The notes: generated by a model from the letters alone, not told the origin. Positions 11,265-21,210 are shown, counted from the first letter of the stretch. The stretch is DNA of 64,000 nt from Eublepharis macularius (GCF_028583425.1 NC_072801.1:13722001-13786000), one strand, 5' to 3'. A program made the numbers and translations.

Positions 11265-12222
11265 TTCAAGAAAAGCAAAGGAGATGATGATTACATTGGC
11301 ATTTGCAAGGCAACCCAGGACTTCTGAGCCAAATCCTAGTTTCACAAACTAATCATGCTTAAAATAAACCACAGTATTGCTTTACTGAGCCTTTGCCTGG
11401 CAACTGCTCGAACCAACCAAACAGCTTTAAAAAGCAACCCAACCCATCTTTTTCAACAATCCACAACTCTTAGGAAGACAACTTCCAGGAGCAGACGGGT
11501 CCCTCTTTAGGGGCCAGCTTTATGCTCAGGGCTCAGCTACACACCGTACTGGGAGTTCGGTGAACACAGTTCAGAGCATGAGTTTACTTACTGCAAAGCC
11601 AAAAACGGTTGTTTATGACAAGATAGGATGGGCAAGCAGACCTGACAGAGTCACAGCACAGACTTCACTTTGGCCTCTTTTGACCCCGGAGCCACACGTG
11701 TAAAGGAAGGCGAATTCCAAGGAAATTTGCTGCTGGCAAAATGCAACCTACAGCTGCGTCTACTCTGCACCAGCATTTTCAGAACAACCGAGACCATGTG
11801 GAAAAACACATCCATCAAGCTGCTTTCATACTGAACTGGCAGTCAGGGAAACAGAAATAGTATTAGAAGTTGGTTGAAGACTGACAGATTTTCCATTACC
11901 AGCTGAAGCAGACAAGATTGCAATTTCCACAGAGCCTTTCTGTTCTTGTGTACTGGGCGTCTGTGTATCATTTGCCCTTGTACTCACTGTGAATTCTTCC
12001 CTTTTCCAAAACAATCCCAAACTGGCCATACCAAATGGGAGCACGTTCACTCACAAGTCAGGCAGGACTTAACTACCTTGGTCTGTCTGAAGCTCTTTTG
12101 AAGCTCACATGAGGGATAAGCAAGCAACATTCAGGCAAAACTAAGAGTCGGACCTGGTCCCCCTATCTTCCAAATCAAGCCCTGAAATAAATAAGTTCAT
12201 TGTACATTCCTGAACAGACTTA
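11265..12222. other. CLUAP1 intron 3, start of intron, nothing recognised
   Basis: About 1 kb directly downstream of CLUAP1 exon 3 (minus strand). No exon, RNA gene or repeat family was recognised. Short open frames in it show no conserved motif. Confidence 0.45.
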
Positions 12223-12223
12223 C

Positions 12224-12308
12224 CATAAACTGAGCAACCGCCTTAATGAAAAAGACCCGATCCTGCTCTGTCTCCACATCTGAAGGGATATCGGTCTCAG
12301 GATCATAT
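12224..12308 (-). CDS. CLUAP1: CLUAP1 (IFT38) coding exon 3
   Basis: On the minus strand an 85-base exon follows TTTGCAG (acceptor) and ends ATG|GTAAGT (donor). Its first base completes an AGA codon from exon 2. It then encodes 28 residues with the core [15 protein letters not shown], which I recognise as the conserved segment of CLUAP1 following its WLVKR motif. This belongs to the second half of the N-terminal calponin-homology-like domain. That domain docks the protein in the IFT-B2 part of the intraflagellar transport complex, needed for building cilia. It ends in phase 0. The next exon is not in the window. Confidence 0.93.
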
Positions 12309-12811
12309 CTGCAAATGGAAACATTTGTAGTGTTAGAAGGCACATTGACTGACTCTGCAAGCAGGCAGAGACATGCAGATTAAAAGGTAGATATTTTCTT
12401 TATACCTTGAGGAAGTTTTACAAAAACGTTAACTTTACCTAGCACAGAAAAAAATAGTCCGAACTGAGTTTTGCTGCTCACGCTCAAGTGTATTGCTTCA
12501 GGGTCACAAGTAATAACAACAAATAAACCAGCGTTGATTGTTTCATTTGAAAAAACAAAGCATGTTAAAGTCAGTCAGCTACAAAAGGGATTAGCAAACT
12601 GATCATCTACCGGCAGGAAAGCAAGGGTTCAGCTAATGACTGGTGTGCTGCAAGAAATACATCCGTGAAATAATTACTGACAGCACTGAACTCCAGGACC
12701 CACTCACAGGAGGGGAGGACGTGCTGCATCTCTCCATGATTCACTGCCCCGGCCCAGTCTTCAGGGAGCAAACAATTCTGTTGCTTCTCTGCACTGGGAA
12801 GCAATTGAATG

Positions 12812-13015
12812 AGAGCCAAACTACAAGTGACGCCTGACACAGGTTGGACGCTAGTCGGCTTCCCTCAAGTTTTGATGGGAAACGTAGGCGTCCTGGTCTT
12901 GCAGCTGTAATGGACAGCCAAGCTGTAAAACCAGGGCGCCTACATTTCCCATCAAAACTTGAGGGAAGCTGACAAGTGTCCAACCTGTGTAAGGCGTCAC
13001 TTGTAGTTTGGCTCT
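12812..13015. mobile_element. Palindromic foldback element in CLUAP1 intron 2
   Basis: The ends GAGCCAAACTACAAGTGACG and CGTCACTTGTAGTTTGGCTC are exact reverse complements, and the arms stay complementary for nearly 90 bases (CCTCAAGTTTTGATGGGAAA against TTTCCCATCAAAACTTGAGG). The loop is about 30 bases. It has no coding capacity. The inner part resembles the inner part of the larger palindrome at 62960-63503, and the outer ends resemble the GAGCCAAGCTAC elements at 25.9, 29.3, 35.4 and 40.5 kb. A clean target-site duplication was not seen. Confidence 0.8.
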
Positions 13016-13672
13016 TAGCTAATCACTCAGGCAAAGAAGCTAACATGGCCAAGAAACCTTACTCTGTCTCCCTACCCTCATGCAAAATGCCACAAGAAAG
13101 GTCTGTTAGGAACAGAAGCAGTAGTAAAGGTTATTAAAAAGAAAAAGAATGGATTAAAAAGGAAAAAATGGTGTGTGTATAAATATTTTAAATAAAATAA
13201 ATGTTGTTATGCGTTACTTTCCCGTTAAACTATGTCACAGTGTGGAATTCCCAACAGTTTTCAGTGAACACCAGAAGAACCAAACTGGAAGGATCAGGAT
13301 AAAAGTCCCTTTAATCAAGCTTTTCATAGTAACTGACCAGATGTTCCACAAGGAGAGGCATGAAGGACTTGAGTTCTTCTGCATTAGTGTTATCAAATTC
13401 AAAGTTCTGAAAATTCTCCCCCCTCCCTTCAATGTACGTCACTCCTTCTAGAGCTTCTAGAAGTCATGGAATGCAACTCTAAGCAACAAAGCATGTTCAC
13501 ACCTACACAAGCAGAGGTATGCTGTGGTGGCATGTGCTATATATGCAAGAGAGAATCACACACCAATTTTAGATTCATAAGCTGGCTCTGATGTTTCTTT
13601 ATTCACTTCTCTCACTAAAAGGTGGGCTATAAAGAAACTAAACAAATCAACAAATGATGATGAATTACCAAC

Positions 13673-13784
13673 CTTTTCACCAGCCAATGGAGTATTTCTG
13701 AAACCAGTAAGAAGTTTGGACTGCGAAAATTTTCCATTGATATGAGCCGGGAATAGCCCAAAGCCCTCATCATCTCGGTAAAAT
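13673..13784 (-). CDS. CLUAP1: CLUAP1 (IFT38) coding exon 2
   Basis: CLUAP1 is a core subunit of intraflagellar transport complex B (peripheral IFT-B2 part). It is required for ciliogenesis and hedgehog signalling and acts at the base and along the axoneme of cilia. This 112-base minus-strand exon begins after CTAAAAG and completes an Asn codon begun in exon 1. It encodes 36 residues including [20 protein letters not shown] and the ending LHWLVK, a near match to the vertebrate CLUAP1 N-terminus (calponin-homology-like fold). The donor is AAAAG|GTTGGT, a weaker GT donor than usual, and leaves two bases that join exon 3 as AGA. The full human protein is about 413 residues. The coiled-coil C-terminal part lies beyond the left edge. 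Confidence 0.95.
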
Positions 13785-13785
13785 C

Positions 13786-15635
13786 TTTTAGAAAAACAAA
13801 TATTTTCATTTTTATTTTTAACAGACATTCATCACAGCTGCATTGCCTTAAACCTCCAAGTTGCCAAGTGCACTAAAAAAAAAATATCTAAATGCCAATG
13901 TTTACAAAAAGAAAACCATATCGTAATGAATAAAAATGGCTTTTCAATTAAATGTTCCTATGAGGGATAGATATTTCCCCAATTATTTATACTAAAGCGT
14001 GTCTTCCAGAAAGTCATAGAAAGTTAAAACTAGAATATAGACCAATCTACTATATAACTGAAGCCCTGCAAACATCCAAATGGCAGGATTGCCCATTCCT
14101 CGTTCCTGGAGTCTCATGAGCCGCTTCCGTTTCTGTATCCATAGCATAGCAAGACAGTCAAACTATCAAACAAGCTCTTCACCCGGTGGGTTGAAAATCA
14201 AAACTGGCACATGTTGACCAAAGCAGATTGTATCAGCAGCAACATAACCACCATTATTTTCTTAACATTTTTTAAAGATGAGCATGCAAGATAAGGAGGG
14301 GGGAACTCTAAGAGAGAGACAGAATTCAAAATTGCTGCTGTGTCACAGTTTGAGGTGGGACGGGGATCCAGTGTATGTGAAGTTTAGTGGTCTCTATCTT
14401 GAGCCTCTTCTAAGACTCCCTTAAGCATTGGCATCTCTGAAAGATTAAGCCAGCTGTTTCAGCGTTTGAGTAAGTCTGCCATTTGGATGTACCCTGGGTA
14501 TGCTTTGGACACACATGATACATGCAGCTTTGGATTGGGTCTGCACTGCTCACAGATGCATTGTCAAGATGGTATCATTTTATACCACATTGTTCTAATT
14601 TAAGATTCAGTTGCGTACGTCTTATTTCTCCTCTTTCTCTCACACACATGACCTGCTCCCACAGCCAGAGCTCTTGGGCAATAAGTAATGTACCCTATGC
14701 TGGCACAGAAGTAGCACATAGCCTTTGCAGCTGTATCTCTTCAGAGCACCACGCATCCCACGCACCCATATTTCAGAGCATGAGGCACCAACAAATGCAA
14801 ATGAATCCAATGTCACCCTGCTGATTCTGCAGTTCATTAACCAGAAGAATGGTGTTTATCACTTGGGGTTCACAGAAACATGATCATATATCTGAGAAGA
14901 ATAAACTGAGCCGGGCTGTGCATAGATGTCAGATTTTTTAAAAAGAAAAACCCACGCAATTATAGGAAGATTTTTAAATGGCTCTGATGTTCATCTTAAG
15001 ACATGGGTCATAAATTGGGTACCCTAACCCTATTATTTATATTGAACCATCAACTTAAATGGCACTTAAAAGAGTTTAATACGCAACCAAGATCCACGCT
15101 CCAAGGCACATGCAATTTGAATTTTGATGATGCAGACAGAAGAAACAAAGAGGGAATGACAATAAGAGGGAAGGGCAGCCTCAGTCTAATTCACTCTTCA
15201 TGTTTATCACTCCCTCCCTCCAAGGAACTTCAAGTGGTGTACCTAGTTCTCCTCACTATCATTTTATCCTCACAACAACCCTTTGAGATAGGCTAAAAGA
15301 CACTGGATTTTGTGACAGATCCAGTTCTGCCTCTCCCAACAAACAGCCAATGGGGCCTGATGGAATATTGGGTTCCTGGCCGTTGAGATCCACTAGAACA
15401 GTTAGAGAGGGGAGAAGGATTTTAGGTTGCTGAAGGAAGCAGTAAGAATAACTAGCCGTTGACACCTATTATATTGTATTGTAAGTTTGTAACCTCTATT
15501 ATGATAGTGTGGGAAGATGAATTCATATTATAAGAACAATGTATCCCTATGTTTGACTCACTCCTTGGTTGTTACTTTTGTAAATAAAAGTTAACTCTTT
15601 TTTCCTCTGTTTAACCCTGGCTCATTAACTCATTG
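13786..15635. other. CLUAP1 intron 1, distal part, nothing recognised
   Basis: About 1.85 kb between exon 2 and the 5S-derived SINE. AT-rich, with no supported exon, RNA gene or clear element boundary. Frames of 60-100 codons here have no family motif. Confidence 0.45.
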
Positions 15636-15865
15636 CCCTGAGCTGGATAGCCCAGGTAAGCCTGATCTCATCAGATCTCAGAAGCTAAACTGGGTCGGCC
15701 TTGTTTAGTAATTGGATGGGAGACCTCCAACAAAGGCCTGGGTTGCAGAGGCAGGCAATGGCAAACCACCTCTGTTAGTCTCTTGCCATGAAAACCCCAC
15801 CAGGGGTCGCCCTAAGTCAGCTATGACTTGAGGGCACTCTTCACACACACACACACTCATTAGCT
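15636..15865 (+). repeat. 5S rRNA-derived SINE (Sauria type), copy 1
   Basis: The head is clearly derived from 5S rRNA: GATCTCATCAGATCTCAGAA GCTAAACTGGGTCGG, then TTAGTAATTGGATGGGAGAC, which covers the internal control region of 5S genes (boxes A, IE and C). The body reads GCAATGGCAAACCACCTCTG, ...CCCCACCAGGGGTCGCC..., and it ends in a CA-rich run. It lies in intron 1 of CLUAP1, antisense. It is not a functional 5S gene because the 3' third of the 5S sequence is replaced. Confidence 0.88.
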
Positions 15866-16269
15866 GACCAGTCACCCTCTCTCTACCTAGCCTACCTCAC
15901 AGGATTGTTGTTAAAAGGAATCAGGGAGAAACCCCACTTGCCACTCTGAGGAAGGGAACAGTAAGTACCTGATAAATATAGCATAGAGACCTAGTACGTT
16001 TAGGGGCTGAGCCTCCTTGGCATTGTGGCGAGCCTTAGCTAGAAAGAGGGGATGGATAACCTAGTCTACCCAGCAGGGTTGTTGTGAGGGACGGAAAGAA
16101 ACCCACATAAACACCCTTCAGCTCCTTGCGGGAAAGGCGAGACGAAGTTCGGCACACAAGATGAACAACGGGACCGGAGCCGAGCCCGAGCCACGACCCC
16201 GTTCGCCACCCCCATCCCCGCCCCCGTCACGGAGAAACCTCCGTTGCAGATAAATGCCGCTCGACTCAC

Positions 16270-16291
16270 TACGGAGGTCGCGGAAAGACAT
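16270..16291 (-). CDS. CLUAP1: CLUAP1 (IFT38) coding exon 1 with start codon
   Basis: On the minus strand the ATG is at 16291-16289 and 22 coding bases give MSFRDLR plus one base. The donor is A|GTGAGT. Joined to exon 2 the reading is [17 protein letters not shown], the known N-terminus of CLUAP1, and the split codon (A + AT) restores Asn exactly. This exon is too short to be found by open-frame length and is called from the match plus the splice sites. An RFX-type X-box lies 91 bases upstream. Confidence 0.93.
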
Positions 16292-16381
16292 CTCGGTTTC
16301 TCTAGCCCGGGGCGTTCGGTTTAAACTACGATAGGCAAGGCTTCAGCGAGCCGCTTTTCAAGACCAGGCCCCGCCGCCACC

Positions 16382-16395
16382 GTAACGATAGCAAC
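16382..16395 (+). promoter_or_regulatory. RFX X-box candidate in the CLUAP1 promoter
   Basis: GTAACG-AT-AGCAAC fits the X-box half-site pattern GTNRCC-N(0-3)-RGYAAC in 11 of 12 half-site positions (the last C of the left half is G). It sits about 90 bases upstream of the CLUAP1 start codon. RFX2/RFX3 bind such sites in promoters of ciliary genes, so this is the expected ciliogenic control element. Binding itself is inferred. Confidence 0.6.
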
Positions 16396-17039
16396 GGCTC
16401 TACGGCGAGCCGCTGGGCTCAAAAAGCGCAACCAGGCGAAGGAGCGGCGCGTCAAGAAGACGGAGGAAGAACCGAAACGAAGGTGGCCGGCTGAGGAGGA
16501 ACGGGCGCGGCTCGGTCGATGGAAACATATGTAATTCTTTACAGTATTCAATATTTCTAACATCTTCCTCAGTTATAGGTGAGTTTTGTAAAGTACAGCT
16601 CCAGAAGACTTCTAGAAAAGCACCAATCCTGTCATAGACAAGTAATGGCTGCAAATACAACAGGGTGCTAATCTATTGCATATCAGCTATAGTGCAGCTT
16701 CCTATAAACAGATACACTGAAATACCTTTATAATGTTGCGCCTCTTTTGTACGCTGTGTGCAGTCTTTGGTCTTTCACAGGAATGCTGACTTTTGCCATT
16801 TTGCTTATAAAAAAATCTTTTCAACTTTTACACTTGTGAGGAAACATGATCAAAGGTTTGAGAAGTTAGAACATGATGGCGGTTTTTAAGCAAACATTGT
16901 ACCACTAGAAATGTAAGTAAAAACTCTGAAAATAAATGTTCATGTGACACACAAAAAACAAATAATTTCTTTTTATTTGTTTCCAAATGTGCATAACTGA
17001 GAATTCTATACCTGTAACGTACATTTTATAAGTCTTACT

Positions 17040-17400
17040 ATTTTTATTTATTTATGTCATTTATAGTCCGCCTTTCTCACTGAGACTCAAGCGGATTACA
17101 TAGTGTGAGGATCAGTATGATCAGTAGCAAAGACAAGGGCAGGCATTTCCATACAGAGTCAAGGACATTTCCATAAACAATGTTGTAGGGTAAATGAATA
17201 TAAGTTTACAAAGACAGCATTAGCAAGGATCCAATATGGGGTTGAAGAATTGCTGAAACAGAACATAATCAATTCTAGGACTGACATTAAACAACATGAA
17301 GCACTGGTAGTATATAGGAGTCCATATTTGAAGCAACAGATAATATGTAAGGGAACATAATGGTGAAGTCTATGGTTCCTTAGTGAAACATCTGAGACCC
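17040..17400. repeat. Dispersed repeat with 'TTTATAGTCCGCC' start
   Basis: The stretch starts TTATTTATGTCATTTATAGT and continues CCGCCTTTCTCACTGAGACTCAAG. This is the kind of opening found at the 3' end of interspersed squamate repeats (simple TTTAT run, then a 'CCGCC...' segment). The rest has no coding frame. The family name is not certain. Confidence 0.4.
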
Positions 17401-18330
17401 CCTCCCTAAATACATATTACTCTTTTAAATCAATGGCACAAGTTTCTGCTTCGAGATCCTTCTACTATGGTGGAAGTCATCCATCCTTGAAATAAGGCCA
17501 AGATTATTTTCTAACAAACTTTCAGCTTCCAGACAGTATCCAAACATTTATGAATCCTCCAGCTACCCCAGCCCTCCCTGGTTGCATTGTAAGCTGCTTA
17601 ACAGAAGCCACCTCTGATCCCTCCAGAAACTACATGATAATAACTTTAGAACAAAGGGGCCAATCTTCCCAAATAAAGTTGGGGTCAAGGGGGCAGACAG
17701 AGGAGCCACACAACCTCCCTCTCCCTCCAAGTTTCTTCATGAGCCAAAGAACTGTGGCATTCTTTGATGCTCGTGCCCATTAGGAATGCCTTCACTCTGA
17801 ACCTGAGATCAGTGGCTTGGAAAATTCTCATTTCTACATTCACTCTGTCGTTTGTTTGTCTCTCACAAGCAGCAAAGATTACCTGCTGAATCCACCTTAT
17901 CCTTGGTTCTGCTCTGCAGCTTTGCTTTGTCTTGACATTCATGGCAAAGGCTTTTAAAAAAAGAGTTCTCTGAATGTAATAGAGTTACAAGAGCATCCAG
18001 GTCTCCACTGTGTAATATGTTCCAGAGAGTTCATCCCCAATTTAAAATTGCCACTTGAACTGAGCTACAGGCAGGGGGAAGTGGCTCTTTTTTAAAAGGC
18101 ATCTACAGATAAAGAACTCCCCATCCTTCCCCTTTCCAGTGTCACTTATGAACCGTAAACATCGGGTGAGGGTTTGCATATTATAGAAGTCCTGCCTTTT
18201 ACCCTCATTTTCAAGGGAAAGTGCAATTCAAAGTACATGATTTTGTGTGCAATTGTGTACAGCGAAGCTGCCCTCCAGTTGCTTATCACAAGAATGTTCT
18301 TGCCTGCAGGGAAGCTCAAGCCCACCCAAG
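17401..18330. other. Intergenic, nothing recognised
   Basis: About 0.9 kb between repeats with no supported gene or element. The longest frames (about 77-85 codons on either strand) show no recognisable motif. Confidence 0.4.
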
Positions 18331-18335
18331 CTGAC

Positions 18336-18420
18336 AGTGCAATCCTAAGAAGAGTTACTCCAGTCTAAGCTCATTGAAATCAGGGGCCTTAGACTGGAGT
18401 AACTCTGTTTAGGATTGAAC
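18336..18420. repeat. Small palindrome of the 'TGCAATCCTAA' dispersed family
   Basis: GTGCAATCCTAAGAAGAGTT and its downstream reverse complement (AACTCTGTTTAGGATTGAAC) flank a short loop. They also share ACTCCAGTCTAAG / CTTAGACTGGAGT. Single-arm relatives occur at about 19670, 36568 and 59075. It is probably a short interspersed element or MITE; its class is unknown. Confidence 0.5.
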
Positions 18421-18599
18421 TATGCATCACCTAATTCCCACAGCATATGACTTTACTCCTGAATTTCTCATGCAAAACAGAGAAATGTCATTCTCTCTTG
18501 CATGTGGTGGTGGGGGGAGAGACATGTTCACCAAAGGAGACAGTGGATGGTTGTTGTGGGTTTTCCGGGCTGTATTGCTGTGGTCTTGGCATTGTAGTT

Positions 18600-18640
18600 C
18601 CTGACGTTTCGCCAGCAGCTGTGGCTGGCATCTTCAGAGG
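18600..18640 (-). ncRNA. Candidate type I hammerhead ribozyme motif (minus strand)
   Basis: On the minus strand the order is CCU, CUGAAGA (fits CUGANGA), one unpaired U, a 6-bp stem GCCAGC/GCUGGC with a 7-nt loop, GAAA, then C-GUC and AGG. AGG pairs with the leading CCU to form a short stem I, and A-C/G-U form a 2-bp stem III. The GUC cleavage triplet is present and the predicted cut falls between 18603 and 18602. Hammerhead motifs are known in Penelope-like elements. The extra U after the conserved A9 is unusual and activity is not shown. Confidence 0.5.
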
Positions 18641-18760
18641 TGTAGCACCAAAAGACAGAGATCTCTCAGTGTCACAGTGTGGAAAAGATGTTGGCAGGTC
18701 ATTTATATCTCTCAGTGTCCACACTGTGACACTGAGAGATCTCTGTCTTTTGGTGCTACA

Positions 18761-18801
18761 CCTCTGAAGATGCCAGCCACAGCTGCTGGCGAAATGTCAG
18801 G
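18761..18801 (+). ncRNA. Candidate type I hammerhead ribozyme motif (plus strand)
   Basis: This is the inverted twin of 18600-18640, with CCU, CUGAAGA, U, GCCAGC/GCUGGC stem, GAAA, then U-GUC and AGG. It differs by one change (U for C after GAAA), which still allows a G-U pair in the minimal stem III. The predicted cut is between 18798 and 18799. The two motifs are divergent, so a transcript from either side would contain one active-sense copy and one antisense copy. Confidence 0.48.
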
Positions 18802-18900
18802 AACTACAATGCCAAGACCATGGCAATACAGCCCGGAAAACCCACAACAACAATCATTCTCCGGCCGTGAAAGCCTTCGACAATACATGGAGACAGTGGA

Positions 18901-19840
18901 GTTAAGAGCTGGATGTATACCAGAACTCTGTTAACACATAGCACAGACAAAAATAAGATGTAGAATTGGATAACCCAAGAATTTCAGCTTTTAAAAAAAA
19001 AAGCAAAATTTGAGCCCTTAAGATTGCAAAAGAGAACTTGTGAACAATATCTAGTAATTCACAGAAGTTAATCTGGACAAGATATTAGATGTAGGTTCTG
19101 TTCTTTTTTGGCATTTAGAAGAGTAGAGCTGGCGGGGGGAGCTTTAAAAGATAAGAAAATAAGGACAATCAAGACATAAATAGCAGGAATTTCACTCCCC
19201 CTCCTGACCAGCAACATTTTATAATAACAGTATTTTTATTATGTAACATTTATACGCAAGTAATTTGACAACTTTCTCATGTAAGATTATTTAAAACATC
19301 AGTTCATCTGCTATAGAGAATGCAGATTCTTCTCACAAGCACATATCCCTGTAGGATTGGGGTGGGGAGCGGGAAATCAGCATGGAAAGTTGTCTTCAGT
19401 TCAGAATATATTGAGTTATATTTGAATAGAATATGATTTGCTGCAAAAAGTATAAGAGAATCTATCAAAGATTAAGTAGTATTTTAATTGGATTGTCTTT
19501 TATAAGAGTCGGGAATGATTTAGAAAAATCTGAATCCTTAAAGACAGTTATATAATGCTGAGGGCAGAGTTTTTGGCACTCTAGGTGAACAATGGATTTG
19601 GTGCCATCCCCCATTCAACCTACATACACAAACATAATGAAACATCAACCAGCTCATTCCAAGGGCTGCAATCCTAAACACCCTTACTTGAGTCGGGAGT
19701 ACTTCTGATTGATAGACAAGCACTGGAGGACTGCTGGTTCAGCTCCCTCTCCATCCTGCGCCCTAAACCTCTAGGCATGGCTGTGGCCCTCTAACTCATT
19801 TGCCTTCCCCCCAGCTTTGGTGCCTTGGGCAACTGCCCAA
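18901..19840. other. Intergenic, one short dispersed repeat only
   Basis: AT-rich sequence without a supported gene. Near 19665-19710 there is a GCTGCAATCCTAAACACCCT match to the small dispersed family at 18336. No element boundary could be drawn elsewhere. Confidence 0.4.
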
Positions 19841-19851
19841 GTTTGCCTAGT

Positions 19852-20554
19852 AAACACACCAACTACCACAAGGAGGCAGAAAAATTATCTAAATACTTAT
19901 ATCAATTTTTATGTATATTTCAGGCTTTTAGAAATTTTTAGAAATTTTAAAGTGCAAAGTGCAACATGTGAATCGTACAAAATATACAAGGTCATAAACC
20001 ACAATACATAGTCAGTCAATTCAGTCAATGAACAAGAACAAGTCACTCAAATTATAAACAGTCCAACTGGTGAAACACTTACTGTTTTCCATATGCTCTG
20101 TCGGATCTTACCAACGGGGAGTTATGATTAAGGCTTGTGAGAGACCATTTGTACAATCATGCCCGTGATGAAGCTTGTTGTGTGAAACAGGAATTGAAAA
20201 TCAGCTGGCGAAAGACCCGTAGGCTGTTGTTGAAGATTGATTACAGCTCCTTTTCCATCTGAAGAATGGTCTGCTCTTTGAAAAGGACATATGGAAAACA
20301 AGAAGCGTTTCTCTCACCAGCTGGACTGTTTATAATTTGAATGACTTGTTCTTGTTCATTGACTGAATTGACTGAATATGTATTGTGGTTTATGACCTTG
20401 TATATTTTGTATGATTCACATGTTGCACTTTGCACTTTAAAAGCCTGAAATACACATAAAAATTTATATTAGTATTTAGATAATTATACTGCCTCCTTGT
20501 GGTAGTTGGTGGGATTGCTTGCTTGTTTGTGGAGGTGCCCCAGTTGTGTTAAGG
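19852..20554. mobile_element. Penelope-like insertion with inverted terminal repeats
   Basis: A 9-base duplication TTGCCTAGT (19843-19851 and 20555-20563) flanks the insert. The arms are inverted copies: CCAACTACCACAAGGAGGCA at the left and TGCCTCCTTGTGGTAGTTGG at the right. The complementarity runs about 230 bases through ATTCAGTCAATGAACAAGAA and beyond. The central part has GTGATGA followed by a weak stem and GAAAC at 20166-20190, a decayed hammerhead-like core. No protein frame remains. The structure matches the other Penelope-like insertions here, but the terminal repeat is a different subfamily. Confidence 0.6.
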
Positions 20555-20689
20555 TTGCCTAGTGGCAGACTGGCGGGGGAGGGAGAGGGGTTGGAATTAG
20601 ACTGCTTCCCTTTGTACTTTATTTATGAAAACTCTTCAGGGTCACCATAAATCAGCTGCAACTTGATGGCACACACACACACATAACCC

Positions 20690-20905
20690 TAACCTGGATG
20701 GTCACGGCTTTCCAGATCTCGACAGATCTCAGAAGCTAAGCAGGGTCAGCCTTGGTTAGTAATTGGATGGGAGACCTCCAAAGAAGACCAAGGCAATTAT
20801 GCAGAGGTAGGCAATGGCAAAGCACCTCCGTTAGTCTCTTGCCTTGAAAACCTCACCAGGGGTCGCCCTAAGTCAGCTACAACTTGACAGCACTTTCCAC
20901 CACCC
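20690..20905 (+). repeat. 5S rRNA-derived SINE (Sauria type), copy 2
   Basis: It has the 5S-derived head (GATCTCAGAAGCTAAGCAGG, GTCAGCCTTGGTTAGTAATT, GGATGGGAGACC) followed by the shared body GGCAATGGCAAAGCACCTCC and AGGGGTCGCCCTAAGTCAGC. Its head is closer to the genuine 5S sequence than copy 1 (GCTAAGCAGGGTC retained). Confidence 0.9.
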
Positions 20906-20982
20906 CCATTTCTCCCATCAAAGGCTCAAGGAACCTAATGATGACAGATTAAAAAATGATACAGTTTCAAATAAATTGGGAG

Positions 20983-21210
20983 ACAGTGCAGTGTAGTGAT
21001 TAGAGTGCTGGATTAGGATCTGGGTGACCTAGATTCAAATCCCCCCTCCGCCATGGAAGGTTGCTGGGTGACCTTGGGCAAACCACACTCTCGCAGCCTT
21101 CTTCACAGGGTTGTTGGGATGATAAAACAGGAGAGGGGGAGGATGGAAGCCGCTTTGGGTTCCCCTGGGGGGAAAATGCAAAGGTGCAAATGAAGTAAAT
21201 AAACAAAGAA
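20983..21210 (+). repeat. tRNA-derived SINE (second family)
   Basis: The head reads GTGTAGTGATTAGAGTGCTG and carries an A-box-like start and a B-box-like GATTCAAATCC. The body is TGCTGGGTGACCTTGGGCAA, CACAGGGTTGTTGGGATGAT and GCCGCTTTGGGTTCCC. The end is AAATGAAGTAAATAAAC. It is typical of the most abundant squamate tRNA-type SINE. Partial relatives are at 50365, 60640, 60845 and 62140. Confidence 0.8.

Larger units (their letters stand above)
16120..16520 (-). promoter_or_regulatory. CpG-rich promoter and 5' UTR of CLUAP1
   Basis: GC- and CpG-rich sequence surrounds the first coding exon (16270-16291) and extends about 230 bases upstream of it, in an otherwise AT-rich region. No TATA box is visible, as expected for a housekeeping or ciliary CpG promoter. 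The transcription start cannot be fixed from sequence alone. It may act in both directions, but no plus-strand exon was found immediately beyond. Confidence 0.7.
18548..18888. mobile_element. Penelope-like element remnant, two inverted terminal repeats
   Basis: A 12-base target-site duplication GGAGACAGTGGA (18536-18547 and 18889-18900) flanks the insert. The insert is two inverted copies of one repeat (GGTTTTCCGGGCTGTATTGC at the left, its relative reversed near 18820-18850). The same terminal repeat flanks a GIY-YIG endonuclease remnant at 58225-58857, which ties it to Penelope-like elements. Variable-length target duplications and inverted terminal repeats are normal for that group. Each arm holds a hammerhead-type motif. 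Confidence 0.75.

Noticed and set aside
15636..15760. 5S rRNA gene
   Set aside because: Only the first two thirds resemble 5S rRNA; a SINE body and CA tail follow, and two further copies share that body, so it is a SINE.
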